Source: Gordionus sp. m RMFG-2023
Lineage: Eukaryota; Nematomorpha; Gordioida; Chordodea; Parachordodidae
Assembly (NCBI RefSeq): GCF_954871325.1
Contig: NC_088775.1
Span: forward strand, 31,783,561-31,847,560
Direction: 5' to 3'
Length of the DNA stretch: 64,000 nt
Shown here: positions 48,108-59,634 of the stretch, in pieces
How the letters are laid out: each line of letters opens with the position of its first letter
Position numbering within the stretch: position 1 is the first letter of the stretch
Translations under genes and position numbers: made by a program
The notes under the pieces: model-generated
What the model was told of the DNA's origin: nothing
Databases searched by the model: none
What the model saw: the letters and a program-made list of their open reading frames with translations, nothing else

Positions 48108-48964
48108 CAGAGTTGTACATTTGCTCAAAATAAAAAGATCTAGATCTTTGAAGATCGTAAAATTTGAAGATCTTCTATTTATAAAAAAATTTGAGCAACG
48201 ATCTTAAAAGATCTAGATCTTTGAAGATCGTAAAATTTGAAGATCTTTTATTTTTTAAAAATTTTGTGTAACGATCTTCAAAGATCTTCATGATATTTAT
48301 TTTTTTACCCCTTTATTAAAAGTCCACAGTGGCGTAGCTACGGGGATGGTTTTCGGGTTTGGACCCCTCCCAGTACTAAATCTTTTCTTCTAGATTATAC
48401 GTTCAAAAGACTTAAAGGTGACTTTATATTAAATAAATGCCATTAATATTTATATTTTTCTGGTTTTGATGTTTGTGAAAGGATATTATATTACTATTGA
48501 AATTATTCTGGAGAGTGTTATTATAAAGTCATTGAGAATGATCTACTAAATTATAATAACATATTATTGATACATTTAAAAAATGTATTTATTATATATT
48601 ATAGAAGATATGGTTATGATTTGTAAGATTAAATCGGCCGAACCAGAATTTTATATGTATGGACCCCCTCTAAGAAAAATTCCTAGCTACGCCACTGAAA
48701 GCCCAGATGTTTTTCAATTTTATTAATATAATATTTCTTCTATGTTTTATACCTCTCCTCCTGCCTTGATGAAAATTGAAAAACATCTGGGCTTTTAATA
48801 AAGGGGTAAAAAAAATAAATATCATGAAGATCTTTGAAGATCGTTACACAAAATTTTTAAAAAATAAAAGATCTTCAAATTTTACGATCTTCAAAGATCT
48901 TGCTCAAATTTTTGAGCTAGATCTCGCTCAAAAATCTTCAAAGAAGATCTTTTGTACAACTCTG
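48108..48964. mobile_element. Foldback hAT element with long inverted arms
   Basis: 857 bp including a nested MITE. The left arm (48108-48326) and right arm (about 48778-48964) are inverted copies. Ends are CAGAGTTGTAC and GTACAACTCTG, flanked by a perfect 8-bp target duplication AAAGAAAC (48100-48107 and 48965-48972). The arms are packed with AGATCTTCAAAGATCT-like palindromes and AAATTTTACGATCTTC motifs, candidates for subterminal transposase-binding sites. No coding capacity was identified. Confidence 0.93.
48327..48697. mobile_element. hAT MITE, CAGTGGCGTAGC family, copy 2
   Basis: 371 bp, ends CAGTGGCGTAGCTACGG and CCTAGCTACGCCACTG, target duplication AAAGTCCA and AAAGCCCA (one mismatch). 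It is the reverse-orientation relative of 36598-36995. It is nested in the foldback element. Confidence 0.93.
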
Positions 48965-48972
48965 AAAGAAAC

Positions 48973-49590
48973 TTGAGAAGGAAAAAAAATAAATAAATAA
49001 AATAAATAAAAAGGTAAATAAAAAGGTAAAATAAAAGAAATAGATGACTATAAACAAATAAATGTCTCATAAACTAAAGAGGATACCTTGTACCCCAGAA
49101 ACATTTCGAACTCAAAAACTATGGAAAAATACAAAACATACCCAAAACTAAGTTAAAAAGAGCTGACGATTAATTCTAGCCCACATAAGAAACACAAATT
49201 ACAAACTATTTCTCAAATGCCATTAATATATCTTAACTCATATAATGGGAAAAGTATAGAAGTACAACAACACCTAAGACATTGCATATGTAATGTATGT
49301 ATTTAAAAATATGGGACAGTCTGATTTAAATTAGTACATTAAGTCAATAAGATAAATAAAAGCTAATGTCAGTGAAGCAAGTAATTCACAGAAAAGGTGA
49401 AAGACAAAGTCAGGAGGTAAATTGAGAAATGAAGAGATTAAATAACCTGAAATCCAGAAATAAAAAATTCAAAAAAATAAAAAAATTTTTTTGAGAGATT
49501 TAGGTAGTTCGATTTAATTTTTAGTAATTTCTTTATAGATTTTTTGTTTTTATTTAGCCTTAGGAACTGTTTCAAATTTAATCCCCCCCC
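48973..49590. other. Unassigned AT-rich sequence
   Basis: Continues the worn material left of the foldback element. Nothing definite is recognised. It ends at the hAT terminus CTGGCTACGCCTAT (49591-49604). Confidence 0.5.
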
Positions 49591-49815
49591 CTGGCTACGC
49601 CTATGTCATATTCCATAAAATAATATTTGGTTTTATTTTTATTTTTTTAAAATCTATTAGTTAATTAAAATAACTATAAAAGTTAGTTAATAAAAAAAAT
49701 AATATTTTACCAATTGATAGAGGCGGTACCTAGTTAAATTATTAGTATGCATTTTCAGTATAAACGTAAGAGTTGATCAAAATTAAATACTATAATTACT
49801 ATTGTCATGATGTAG
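49591..49815 (+). repeat. hAT end plus duplicated gene flank, copy 2
   Basis: Begins with the same hAT terminus as 46008 but with GT inserted before CATATTCC, then about 200 bp matching 46009-46210. It ends 50 bp before the DHRSX-like ATG, so it includes the probable promoter region of that gene. Confidence 0.9.
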
Positions 49816-49864
49816 TTTAGCATAAATAAAAAATGATTATTTAAACGTCAGCTGTTTATTTAAA

Positions 49865-50102
49865 ATGCTAAATTATTCCTCAGGATTGAAATTTTTTTTT
49901 AGGATATACAATACGATAAGATTTTTAATCCTTCATTATTATGTTTCATTAAAATCCCATATACATGAACTGACATCATCAGTGATATATTATAATCAAG
50001 AAGCACTTATAAAAAAAGTAATTCTGGTGACCGGTGGTAGTTCAGGCATTGGATATGAAGTGTCTAAAGCTCTCTATAATATAGGTATGGACGTAATTAT
50101 TG
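49865..50102 (+). CDS. DHRSX-like exon 1
   Basis: 238 nt from the ATG; encodes the membrane anchor and TGGSSGIG. It ends ATTATTG before GTATAT, phase 1. The frame would stop a few codons into the intron. Confidence 0.85.
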
Positions 50103-53100
50103 GTATATTAACTTAGATTTTATAAGTATTTTGTATATTTATAGCAAGTAATCAACGAATTGAGGGTGAATATGCAATCAAAAAAATTATAAATGGCAAT
50201 GATGATAAGTTTAAGAAAGGGAGAATATCCTATCATTATTTGAATCTTTTAGATCCAGTATCGATCGTAACCTTTTCAAATGTCTTAAAATTAAAATATA
50301 AAAAAATTGATGTATTAATTAACAATGCAGGTATTATGTCACCAAAATCTAAGAATTATTCTGAAGATGGTTACGGTAAAATATGTTTGCTGTTAAGCTT
50401 AGTGAATAATGATTATAAATTATTCCAAAAAATGGATATTAAAAACCAAATAATAATAAATGACAAGCATTTTATAATCAATTTTTTGGGACCTACACTT
50501 TTAACATATCTACTTCTTCCTTTATTACAAAACAATGATGGAAAATATGCAGAAAATTATGATGCACGTATAATAAACTTATCATCTGTTTTACATTATA
50601 TTGGGATCCTTGACATTGATAACCTTGATGGCAAGTAATATTTTTATATAATTAGATATGTTATGTTCAAATTATATTTGTATTGCAAGTATTTTAATTT
50701 TATTTTTGAGTAATGTGTTAAGCTGGCAAATTCAAGTAAAACATTATATTTCTACTTTCTGGTAAAATTAGCAGCATATTATATACAGGGTTGCCAGGTC
50801 CCCCATCCCATCAGTGGGAGACTCACATATTAGTTTACCCACAGACATATTCCTCCTACAAAACTCCTGCAATTTTAAAATTTCTCCAGCATTAAAATTT
50901 TTAATTTATAAATAATAATTTTGAGAAATAAAATTCTATTATTTATTTATTTTTTAAGTAAATATTTAAAAAAATTTCAAAAAAACATGCCTAGTTAGTC
51001 AATTTGCTTCCTCCTACTATGTTTTATCCAATAATAGCACAAAATCATGATAACCATATGTTTATTTTACATAGTTATGATATTATAGATAATATATGGA
51101 AATATCTTAGCCCTATGACATTAAAATAATGTCCAGAATTTGAACAATTGCAAAAAATTATTAGTAATTATAAAATACCAAACCTAGATACAGAAATTCT
51201 CTTTGAGGAATATTCACAATTTTATTCTTATTATGAAGAAAAATTATCAAAAAACTATCACATGAATACCCAAGAAAAATGGATGGATTTTCTTTCTAAT
51301 AAAAACTCACCATTGATAGAGAAAATATGCAATTTTCTATTTTCTATTCCGCATTCAAATGCTTCATCAGAGAGAATATTCAGTCTAATGACTACTGCTT
51401 GGCGAAAAGAACGTCATCATTGGAAGCTGAACTTATGGTTAAACAAAATATAACTATTCATGCATTTTCAGCCTATCTCCACAGTGCCGATGGGAAATCT
51501 TTATTGCAACTTTTAAAATCATCCATAAAATATAATAATTAATATTATGCTATATTTATAAACATGAGAAAATTATATATCATAATTGTTATTAGTAAAT
51601 CAATAAAGAATTTTCATTGTCTTTAAAATCTTGGTATATTAAATATAACATATTAACTTAGATGAGTATGCTACATCAATTACCCCGGCCAAAGGCTCGG
51701 GAATTGGGGGTGGGGGATATGGGGGGCGAAGTCCCCCATTAATTATTATAAAAAAAAAAACTCACGTTTTCAAGTGAAGAATATCTGGCAACAGGGGCCC
51801 CTAAAACGGGGGGGGGGGAGTAAATTGGGGGTACTTTTTTTAAAAATTTTTTAATTTTTTTTTTACATCCATCATGATAATGTGATTTCTGGTTTATAAA
51901 TGTAATAATAAACCCCCCACCACCACTTAATATTTAATTTAATATATTTACGGAAATTTTGGTCGATGTTTAGTAAATTTTATTTAATATCTCGTAACCA
52001 AGCCTTCTGGGGGAACAGGCAACAAGAAGGCAATATGATGGCCCTTATTAAGCTTATTGCAGATTCTGAACCTATACTAAAAATGTATATACAGCAAAAT
52101 GAAGAAAGAAAAAAGGATAAAAAAAATAAGGGATTAAAAACGAAATTATATTCAAACCTATTATCATATAATAAAATAACATAAGCATTCTCATTGAAAC
52201 CATGAAAAATATGGTTGTAAAAAAAATTCAAAATGAGATTACATTTAACAGGTGTTTTTCAATCATAGTTGATGGCACATACGATGTTTCTAAATCAGAA
52301 GCAATAGCTTTGATAGCAAGATATGTTGAAAATAGTGAGACGCCGAAGCCTGTTGAAAGACTGATTGACATATATTGTACGGGAAATACCACAGGTCTCG
52401 ATATAAAGCATAATATAATATCCAAACTTGGCTCGATGAATTTACCCCTTGAATATCTAGTTGGGCAAAGTTATGATGGCGCCTCAAACATGAGTGGAAG
52501 AATCAATGGTGTGCAAGCCTTGATTAGAGCAGAGGCGCCAAAGGCAGCTTTTATTTGGTGTTATTGTCATCGATTAAATTTAATCGTTGTTCAATTATGC
52601 CAATCAATTAAAAAACTTCGAAATGTTCTAGGAACACTAGATAAGATTTATGTCTATTTTAATGGTGTAAAAAAATATGAGGTACTCAAAAAATTTAAGT
52701 GTAATGATCTGAAAAAATCGCAACGATTTCTACGCGTCAAGAATACCACTCGGTAATAGTTCCTTATTTATTTAAATTTTAAATGTTCTTTTTATTTAGA
52801 AGCTGGCTATCGTCATATAAAGCTATTGTAAAAATTTTTCAACTTTATGATGCCTTGAGGGCAGCTTTAACAAATTTAAAGGATTCTGAAGATCCTGCCA
52901 CTTCCACTATGGCAGTGCTATAGTCTTTAGAATAGAAAAATTTGATTTATCTTATCACTTTGTGTTTTGGATAAAATATTGTTGATAACAAGTTTGGTTG
53001 TACAAAATTGCAAACCATTTCGAAGGATATAGGGTATGCAATAAATCAAATTCAATTGGCAAAAGATAGCTTGATTAATTTGAGAAGTATAATATAAATT

Positions 53101-56100
53101 ATTGTCTTAATTATTTTTTAATCTAATAGATAATGACACTGAATTTTTGGATGTTTTTTCAAAGGCGCAAGATTTTATGAAGGAGAGAAATCTACCTTTT
53201 GATTTTGAAAGTTCTAGACTTCAAACATTACAATCCAAAAAGGAGAGGTATATATACTTTCATCATTAAATATAGAAATTTTTTTAGCTTTAAAATAGGT
53301 GTGTTTTATGCTGCACTCGATTTAATTATTATGCAGTTTAATGAAAGATTTAATGATGATTCAATGAAATTTTTACATCAAACATAATTTTTTACGCCAA
53401 AGGGAATGGCAGAAAAATCAATTATTAAAGAAGATATCGAGGATATCTGTGAATTTTACAATTTAAATTCAAGTCAAATTTTCGAAGAAATGTTGAAGTT
53501 TAGAAATATTTATAAGATGGCCAAAATAGGGAATGTAATTATTACTCATGACCTAGAGGTTCAAGAATCTAAAGATTTGTCAGATTCTGAGAATTGTAAA
53601 TTTATTTAATTAAAATATTTTTACCAATACATTATTTAGCTTCTTCTGATGATTATGATAATTCAGGGACTTACGATTCAGATTGGAAAAACTATTCATT
53701 TATTTTACCTTATCGTTTACTTTAAAATTTTTGCTTTCCCTAATTTAAGAATTTTATATAAATATTTATTAACCATTCCCACAACCTCATGTACTGCCGA
53801 AAGAGTAATGAGTAAAATTAAATTAATTAAAACAAGACTGCGCAGTACCTTGAAAGATTCTTTTCTCAATAATTTAACCATATTGATATTATCAATGGAA
53901 ATTTTTTTATTTAAACAATTAAATACTGATGAAATTATAAATTCTTTCGCTTTCTCTTCCCCTAATTTATCTAAATTATTAATTTAAAAATAATATTTAT
54001 AAAGTTATATTTTTTGCATTTTATTTATATTATATATTAAAAATTGATGCAATAAAAATTATTTTTGAAATTTATGGGTGTCATAATTATCATTTTTTCG
54101 AAGGGGGGGGGTATTTTTCTTGGGGGTATTCTGCTTCATTCGCTCAAAAAATGTAGGGGCCACTGTCTGGCAACCCTGCTTAGAAAATGAGCATTTCTAA
54201 TAAAATCTTATTGAGTTATCTCTTTGTTATGTAAACCGTAGAGAGATCCAATAGTCTTTTTATAAGGATGGATATACCAACTATAATATCTTTAATCAAC
54301 TTATCATTGAAATCGGATGGACAAGTGTCGAATCTTCTTTTCCATAAAACATACTTGTTTCAATCTCAGACGCCAAAATAGCTCACATACTTTAGCTTAC
54401 ATGCAAATATACTGGTAATTTTGTACACGTCTCTATCGCAAGTTGATCCAATGTTATTAATAAAGTTGTCCTTTAACGTTTCTTTCATATATTTACACAT
54501 GCCCTTTAATCTATTTACAAAATTATTAATACCTTTACCTTTTCCAGGATTTCTTTTAGTTCTTAAGAATTCAATACGATGAGCAAAAATAATCTTTGGC
54601 CTTTTGTAAATTTATAATTTTCAGCGTTTAAGTACAGTAGCGTAATAATGTTTACATCTTTTCAATCGTTAAATTATAATATATTTTTAATAATCTGATA
54701 TAGTTTTTAAAAATTTCTAACCAAATGCTAATTTTATCATTGTAAATTATGTGCACTGACCGCGTCATTATAATATCCATTTTGCAATGTGAAATGATAT
54801 ATCAACATTATAACCAAGATCATATAATCACTGGTTCTTCATTTATATATTAATGTTTACACAAGTTATTCATTATATCAAAATATAATAATCATTCCAT
54901 TTATATCACTATTCGAATGTTTATTCATATAAAATAGGGCCGTGCCGATTCGATTTTCCTAAAATATTGATCCAATATTTATATTGATTCTATCTTTGAA
55001 CCATTATCATAAAAGTAACAATATTTTCTATTTTTATAAAAACCAACTAACTTTCACGAATGATTAAGTGTATTTTGTTTTTTATTTTCCAAAAGTTATT
55101 ATCATTTAAAATATTTCCAATGTTTATGGGTGAATGTGTAAAGTTTTTAAACAACACCATTTAGCCTATTTAAAAAAAGGCTAAATCAAGATTTTAGCCA
55201 AAATATTATTACCTAAGTCTCGAAATTCCAACCTTTCCGCCATGTGTGGGCAAAATGAACGTGAGTAATTTACTTTTGGCATTTTAAAAAATTGGCTAAA
55301 TTGAGCTGTTTAACAACATTAGCTGAATGTGATTTGTTGGATATTTTAAAATCCTTTCCTTGATGTAGATAATTAACAAATTATAGTGTAAAATTTTTAA
55401 CTATTTTTGAACAACAAATAAATTGTATTTTAGTTCCTCTAATTAATATATTATTATGTAATTATTTATAAAATAACAAAAAGTATACACTTATATATAC
55501 AATCATAAAATAACCAAAAAAAATATAGAATCGGCTAAATATCGGTGCTGATCCGATATTTAATATCGGCACAGCCTTAATATATAATATAAAAAAACCT
55601 TATCAAACCCGAATTACCTTATGTTGGAAATAAAGGTATATTTATAACTTCCGTATAAAAAAAGAGTAACCACTAGTGTCAAAATAGATTTTAGCCAAAC
55701 AAATATTATCTAAGCTTCAAAATTTTCCCAAATTATGGCTGAAAGTTTTGACTTTTTTTCAGCTGAATCTAGAGGCTTAGATAATATTTGTTTGGCTAAA
55801 ATGCTAAAATCTTGATTTAGCCGTTTTAAAAATTAGGCCATTTAAGAACATCAGCAACCACTGACCAAATTTAAACTAGGCTGGAAAAGCAATTAAACTT
55901 TTTGAACATAATGTATATTTTTTTTATTTCTGTTTTTACCAATATTTTAAGCAGTGGCTTCTATATCCTCTAATCCTTTGAATCAAAAATACCCTCCTAA
56001 AAAAGAGCAACAATATTTATAAAATCCCCCCTCCCCCTGTTTTTTTAGTTTGAATTTACCCTTAAAATGGTATTGAATATTTTGAAATAAGGATTGAAGG

Positions 56101-57202
56101 AGCAGTGGAATATAAATTGTAAAAAGAAATTAAATGAATGATTTTCTTTAACAAAATAACTTAATTAATTTTTCCGATAAATTGATAGAAGAAACATGTC
56201 TTCTAATTTTGTTACTAAAGTTTTTTCTATTTTTCATCATGCTTCAAAGTCGAGATTTAATCAGCTTAATTTTGCATATAACCCTTCTTCATTAATGGTA
56301 TCGATATCACCAAAGAATACATATGTACCCTTTCTTTAGTTTATTTGGAAAATCAACATAAAATAAATGTAAGTAAATCACATTATTTAAAGTAAAAAAA
56401 ATTTGACTCCCACTATTATTTGTATTTTTTTCTTGAATAAAAGATCTATAATGTTTTGTGTAAATTTCAATGAGAAAATATATTTTATTTTGAGATTTAA
56501 TTTTTAAAATTTTTTTGATGGGTGCCTTCATAGAGTTGGATAAAATTGCTTTGAATGTGTATAACCCCCTCACAAATGTAATGAAGCACTTGCCTGGTAC
56601 CCCCTTCTCACCCCGTTGTAGAAGCCACTGATTTTAAGAGATATGTCCAATTATTAGTTATATATTTTGAAAGAAAATATTTGCAAGAACTTCAGATTTA
56701 TTGCAGCCTTTGTATTTCTTTTCAATTTTACACTTCTCACGCATTTAGGCACTACTCCTCAGGTCACGCTTTCTACGCTCGCTCCAAGCTTGCCCTAACA
56801 GCTTGGACCATTAGCCTAGCCAACATACTATCACCCAGTAGGAAAGGATCGCCTTTTGATAAATTTTTACCCAAAATTCTGGATAAATCTCACCACGGTA
56901 ACAGGGTCGTAAATGTCAACTGTTGCCACCCAGGTATCATATATACTCCCGGGCTGTACCAACACTTCGCTAGCCCCGTCTTGATGTTGGTAAAACTCTT
57001 AAATTGGTTAGATCTACTACGTAAACCCATTCAAGGAGCCCAAACTATTTTGTACCTAGCATTGGCACCTGAATTGGGTAATTCTACAGGCCTATACTTC
57101 GATAATTGTCGCCCTATCTTACCATCCAGTCTTAGTCGTTCTCCAGCTATTCAAGAAGCGGTCATGGAATTATCGCAGGCTTACGTAGCTCCCTATCTTT
57201 AG
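49865..57202 (+). CDS. DHRSX-like short-chain dehydrogenase (3 exons)
   Basis: Exons 49865-50102, 50145-50634 and 56749-57202 join in phase to 393 codons plus stop. The product is a classical NAD(P)-dependent short-chain dehydrogenase: a hydrophobic N-terminus (residues about 8-30, probable membrane anchor), cofactor motif TGGSSGIG (56-63), NNAG (139-142), LSS (225-227) and the catalytic YARSK (Tyr252, Lys256), then PGIIYTPGLYQH. The DVIIASN segment and the region from LYQH through LLNWLDLLRKPIQGAQT to APEL most resemble animal DHRSX, whose human form acts in dolichol synthesis (polyprenol to polyprenal, dolichal to dolichol) at the ER. That role is inferred from resemblance. It is longer than human DHRSX because of about 28 extra residues after EDGYG (about 158-186) and a linker after the active site. 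A related RDH or WWOX-type enzyme is the alternative. Confidence 0.88.
50145..50634 (+). CDS. DHRSX-like exon 2
   Basis: 490 nt after TTTATAG. The first codon completes as GCA (Ala), giving DVIIASNQRIEGEYAIKKI, the classical SDR strand and helix. It encodes NNAG and LSS, and ends GATGGCAA before GTAATA, phase 2. The stretch at about 50371-50460 codes residues absent from human DHRSX and could hide an unrecognised short intron, though I found no clearly compatible site pair. Confidence 0.87.
51148..51453 (+). pseudogene. hAT transposase C-terminus (transposon 1)
   Basis: Fragment of 101 codons containing FSIPHSNASSERIFSLM and AWRKERHHWKL, the hAT C-terminal dimerisation region. The following AELMVKQNI is found in another frame at about 51430-51455, so there is a frame change. 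The N-terminal zinc finger and most of the catalytic core are absent. Confidence 0.85.
52202..52756 (+). pseudogene. hAT transposase core (transposon 2)
   Basis: 184-codon fragment: FSIIVDGTYDVSKSEAIAL carries the first catalytic Asp, then ARYVENS, VGQSYDGASNMSGRINGVQA with the conserved DGASNMSG block, and WCYCHRLNLIVV with the CxxH motif of the insertion domain. It resembles the ZMYM1- or TTF-type hAT transposases. Further fragments follow at 52790-53600 in other frames. Confidence 0.88.
53649..53987 (+). pseudogene. hAT transposase dimerisation region (transposon 2)
   Basis: Contains IPTTSCTAERVMSKIKLIKT and LRSTLKDSFLNNLTIL, the conserved hAT C-terminal dimerisation block that includes the last catalytic region. 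It is the distal part of the same broken gene as 52202-52756. Confidence 0.85.
54179..55138. other. DHRSX-like intron 2, unassigned part
   Basis: AT-rich intronic sequence; no exon-like frame or repeat end is recognised. Confidence 0.55.
55139..55323. mobile_element. Palindromic MITE, TGTTGTTAAAC family, copy 2
   Basis: About 185 bp with inverted ends (TTTTAAACAACACC and GCTGTTTAACAACATTA) and AAGGCTAAAT inner repeats. TGAATGTG lies on both sides (55131-55138 and 55324-55331). Same family as 2540-2742. Confidence 0.85.
55674..55853. mobile_element. Palindromic MITE, TGTTGTTAAAC family, copy 3
   Basis: About 180 bp, with GATTTTAGCCAAACAAATAT and its inverted partner at the other arm. Target duplication GTAACCAC and GCAACCAC (one mismatch). 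Its ends are more worn than in copy 1. Confidence 0.85.
55854..56748. other. End of DHRSX-like intron 2
   Basis: No further gene is seen. The intron ends in a pyrimidine-rich stretch, TTTTCAATTTTACACTTCTC, then GCATTTAG. Confidence 0.6.
56749..57202 (+). CDS. DHRSX-like exon 3
   Basis: 454 nt after ACGCATTTAG. The split codon becomes AAG, giving DGKHYSSGHAFYARSKLAL. It encodes the active-site Tyr and Lys and the C-terminus ending QAYVAPYL. It is less AT-rich than exons 1 and 2. Confidence 0.9.
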
Positions 57203-59634
57203 AATTGAGTTCTTATAATATTTATATTAGTATACATGTACGATAATTTTGATATCTTCTTTGCTTTAGTATTAAATTTTTTTATAACGTTTTATAGATC
57301 TCAAAATTTTTTCCGCAAATCAATACATGTGGCTAACATATATATAATGCTGCTTGATTAGTATAGGGTTTTATGTCCGTTTTCTCGTCTAAATTGAATT
57401 AGGGTTGAAATATTATTCCTATGGGTCCTCTCCATCTCTTTACCTTTATAAATTAATTTTAAATGTTATTTATATATTAAGATATAGTTCTATCTTCTTT
57501 TGGCCTAATGATTTAATTATTATTGGGTCCTATATTAGTTTAACCGGCCATAATCATTATTTTTATCATGCTTGTTAATAAAAAATATTTAATTTTTAAA
57601 TTTATAAAAGAAATTAAGCCTCAATAAGGAAGACTAAAAATAATAGAATTTGAGGGTTTTGCTAGTTATAGCACTAAGATTGTTATTATTTTACATTTAA
57701 AAAAAAAATTTGTATATGATTTTTCTATTTTTAAATATTGAAAAATAACTGGTTTGTTTAAATTTTTTTTGGAATGTATTTGTCCAGCCCTAATCCAGAC
57801 CTCTTCATTTTTACCCAGTCTATTCTCATACTATCTCTTTTTACCTGAACTTCATTTTCTTATAAAATATTAAATTTTATTTTACGACCCTTCCCCCTTC
57901 ACTATCCAAATAAACTCCACCATATTTTTTGTCCCCTCGCCTTCATTCACTTATCACCCCCCCCCCTTTACTTAATATTTACCTCCTTGGGATGCTTTAT
58001 TTTACCTTATTCTTTAGGTCATTACGCCCGGGGCCAACTCCGAAATTCAAATATCACCCCCATTTTTACCCTCACTTTCAACTGACCTAAATTCTTACTT
58101 TCTCCCTTTGTCTGAATTTATTTCTTTATCAATTTAATATTGGACTTTCATAATATCATATTTCATTCTACCCATCCACTTGGGTATTAATAATTTGACA
58201 AATTTTACAGCTAGAATTGAATTACCCCCAAACACGATGATTTTGTCAAAAAGTATTATGACTAATTATTATTATAGTTATATGCGATTTTTTTAATCCA
58301 GAATGCGTCAAACGTAATGTAAAAAAACTTCAAAAAATATCCATTTTTAGCCAAAAAGAAAGATGCCAAATATATTGGGAAGTGATTTTTTCAAGGTTAA
58401 ACACTTTGTATAGGGGTTTAATACACTGATCTTCTTCAAACAATTTGTTTTTAGATTTATAATTTTAATATTATATAGTTATTTACAATTTTGCCTTTTC
58501 GCACTTATTGTAATTAAATTTACATTAAGGGTCTATCTCCACTTTTTTAAAATCACATTTTTGTTGGTTTAAAAAAGTTATAATATAATTAGATTATGAA
58601 TTTGTCATAATTTAACTATATTATTTCTAAAAAAATTTTTTTTAAATATCTTATAGTTTTCGCCAGAGAGCATAGTGTTTTTTTAAATCGCTATTCATTA
58701 ATGGTTATCACCTAGACATTTTATAATTCCTAATGATATTTTTAAAAATATTGAAGACCCGATGTGTTTTTACACAATTTATTGTTTAACAATCTATATC
58801 TTTAAAAATAAGAAAAAGTTTATAATAAATGTATTTTTTTTTAATAAAAATTATATAATATTTTTAAAAAATTCAATAATATTAAAAACAATATAATATA
58901 AATAACAAACATATAAAAAATATGTAATAAATTGACTAATTGATATGGGATGAGAGTAGAGTTTGAAAAATTTAAAACTTAATTTAATTAAATTTTTAGG
59001 AGATAAATGCATTTTTCAAATGATGTAGTTTGGGGCAAAAAAATACGGTACAATTGTAATGGATGAGCATTTATCAAATGATTGGTCGTAAAGTCGATAT
59101 CTCTAAAAAAACGAGTTATGTTTTAATTTATTTTAAAAGTTTTTATGTAAAAAAATACATTCAAAAATAATCGAAATTGCATTAATTTTGTAATAAATTT
59201 TGAAACGAGGGGTTGTAACTAGAATATGGCTGTTTAAACTAGCTTTAAATGAGCTTGAAAGACTTTAACATTGATATAAAAATAAAAAAAAACTGTTTAT
59301 GGATTTAGTAATCCTGTATTTTCGGTATCTAAATTCTCGTCATTTGATGGCGTATAAAAATAATCATCGATCGCCTTGAAATATAATTTTTGTTTATTAA
59401 TTTCATTTTTAAGTTTAATCCAGTAAAAAAAATATTAATCTATTTGTTTAAGGTCGGGCTTCAAAAACGAACTGAAATTAGATTTATTTCGATTTCAATC
59501 GAATAGTAAATTATTCGTTTTGTTCGAATATGAATCAAAAATTATTCAATTCATATTTATTAGGCCATAAGGGAGTAATATCTCAAATCTCAACTTCAAA
59601 TCATACAAACAGTTTTCACTCATTCAAAAAAAGT
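57203..59634. other. Intergenic region between convergent genes
   Basis: About 2.4 kb between the 3' ends of two convergent genes. AATAAA at about 57576 is a possible polyadenylation signal for the plus-strand gene. There is C-rich plus-strand sequence at 57890-58100. No transposon ends or RNA genes are recognised. Confidence 0.5.

Larger units (their letters stand above)
51792..54165 (+). mobile_element. hAT transposon 2 nested in transposon 1
   Basis: 2,374 bp with ends CAGGGGCCCCTA and TAGGGGCCACTG and a perfect 8-bp target duplication TCTGGCAA (51784-51791 and 54166-54173), which is part of transposon 1's own inverted repeat. It contains transposase remnants over 51966-53987. The frame is broken several times, so it cannot now make its own transposase. 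Confidence 0.95.
50786..54178 (+). mobile_element. hAT transposon 1 in DHRSX-like intron 2
   Basis: Terminal inverted repeats CAGGGTTGCCAG and CTGGCAACCCTG bound the insertion, with its right terminus split by hAT transposon 2. Flanking octamers ATTATATA and CTTAGAAA match at five of eight positions, consistent with an old target duplication. Without transposon 2 the element is about 1 kb and keeps only the C-terminal part of a transposase, so it is an internally deleted derivative. Confidence 0.85.

Noticed and set aside
48776-48976. Frame across the right arm of the foldback element
   Set aside because: Translation of inverted-repeat DNA; it ends exactly across the target duplication.
56307-56573. 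Minus-strand 88-codon frame in DHRSX-like intron 2
   Set aside because: Low-complexity Lys/Ile/Phe content, no motif, and no splice or neighbour support.
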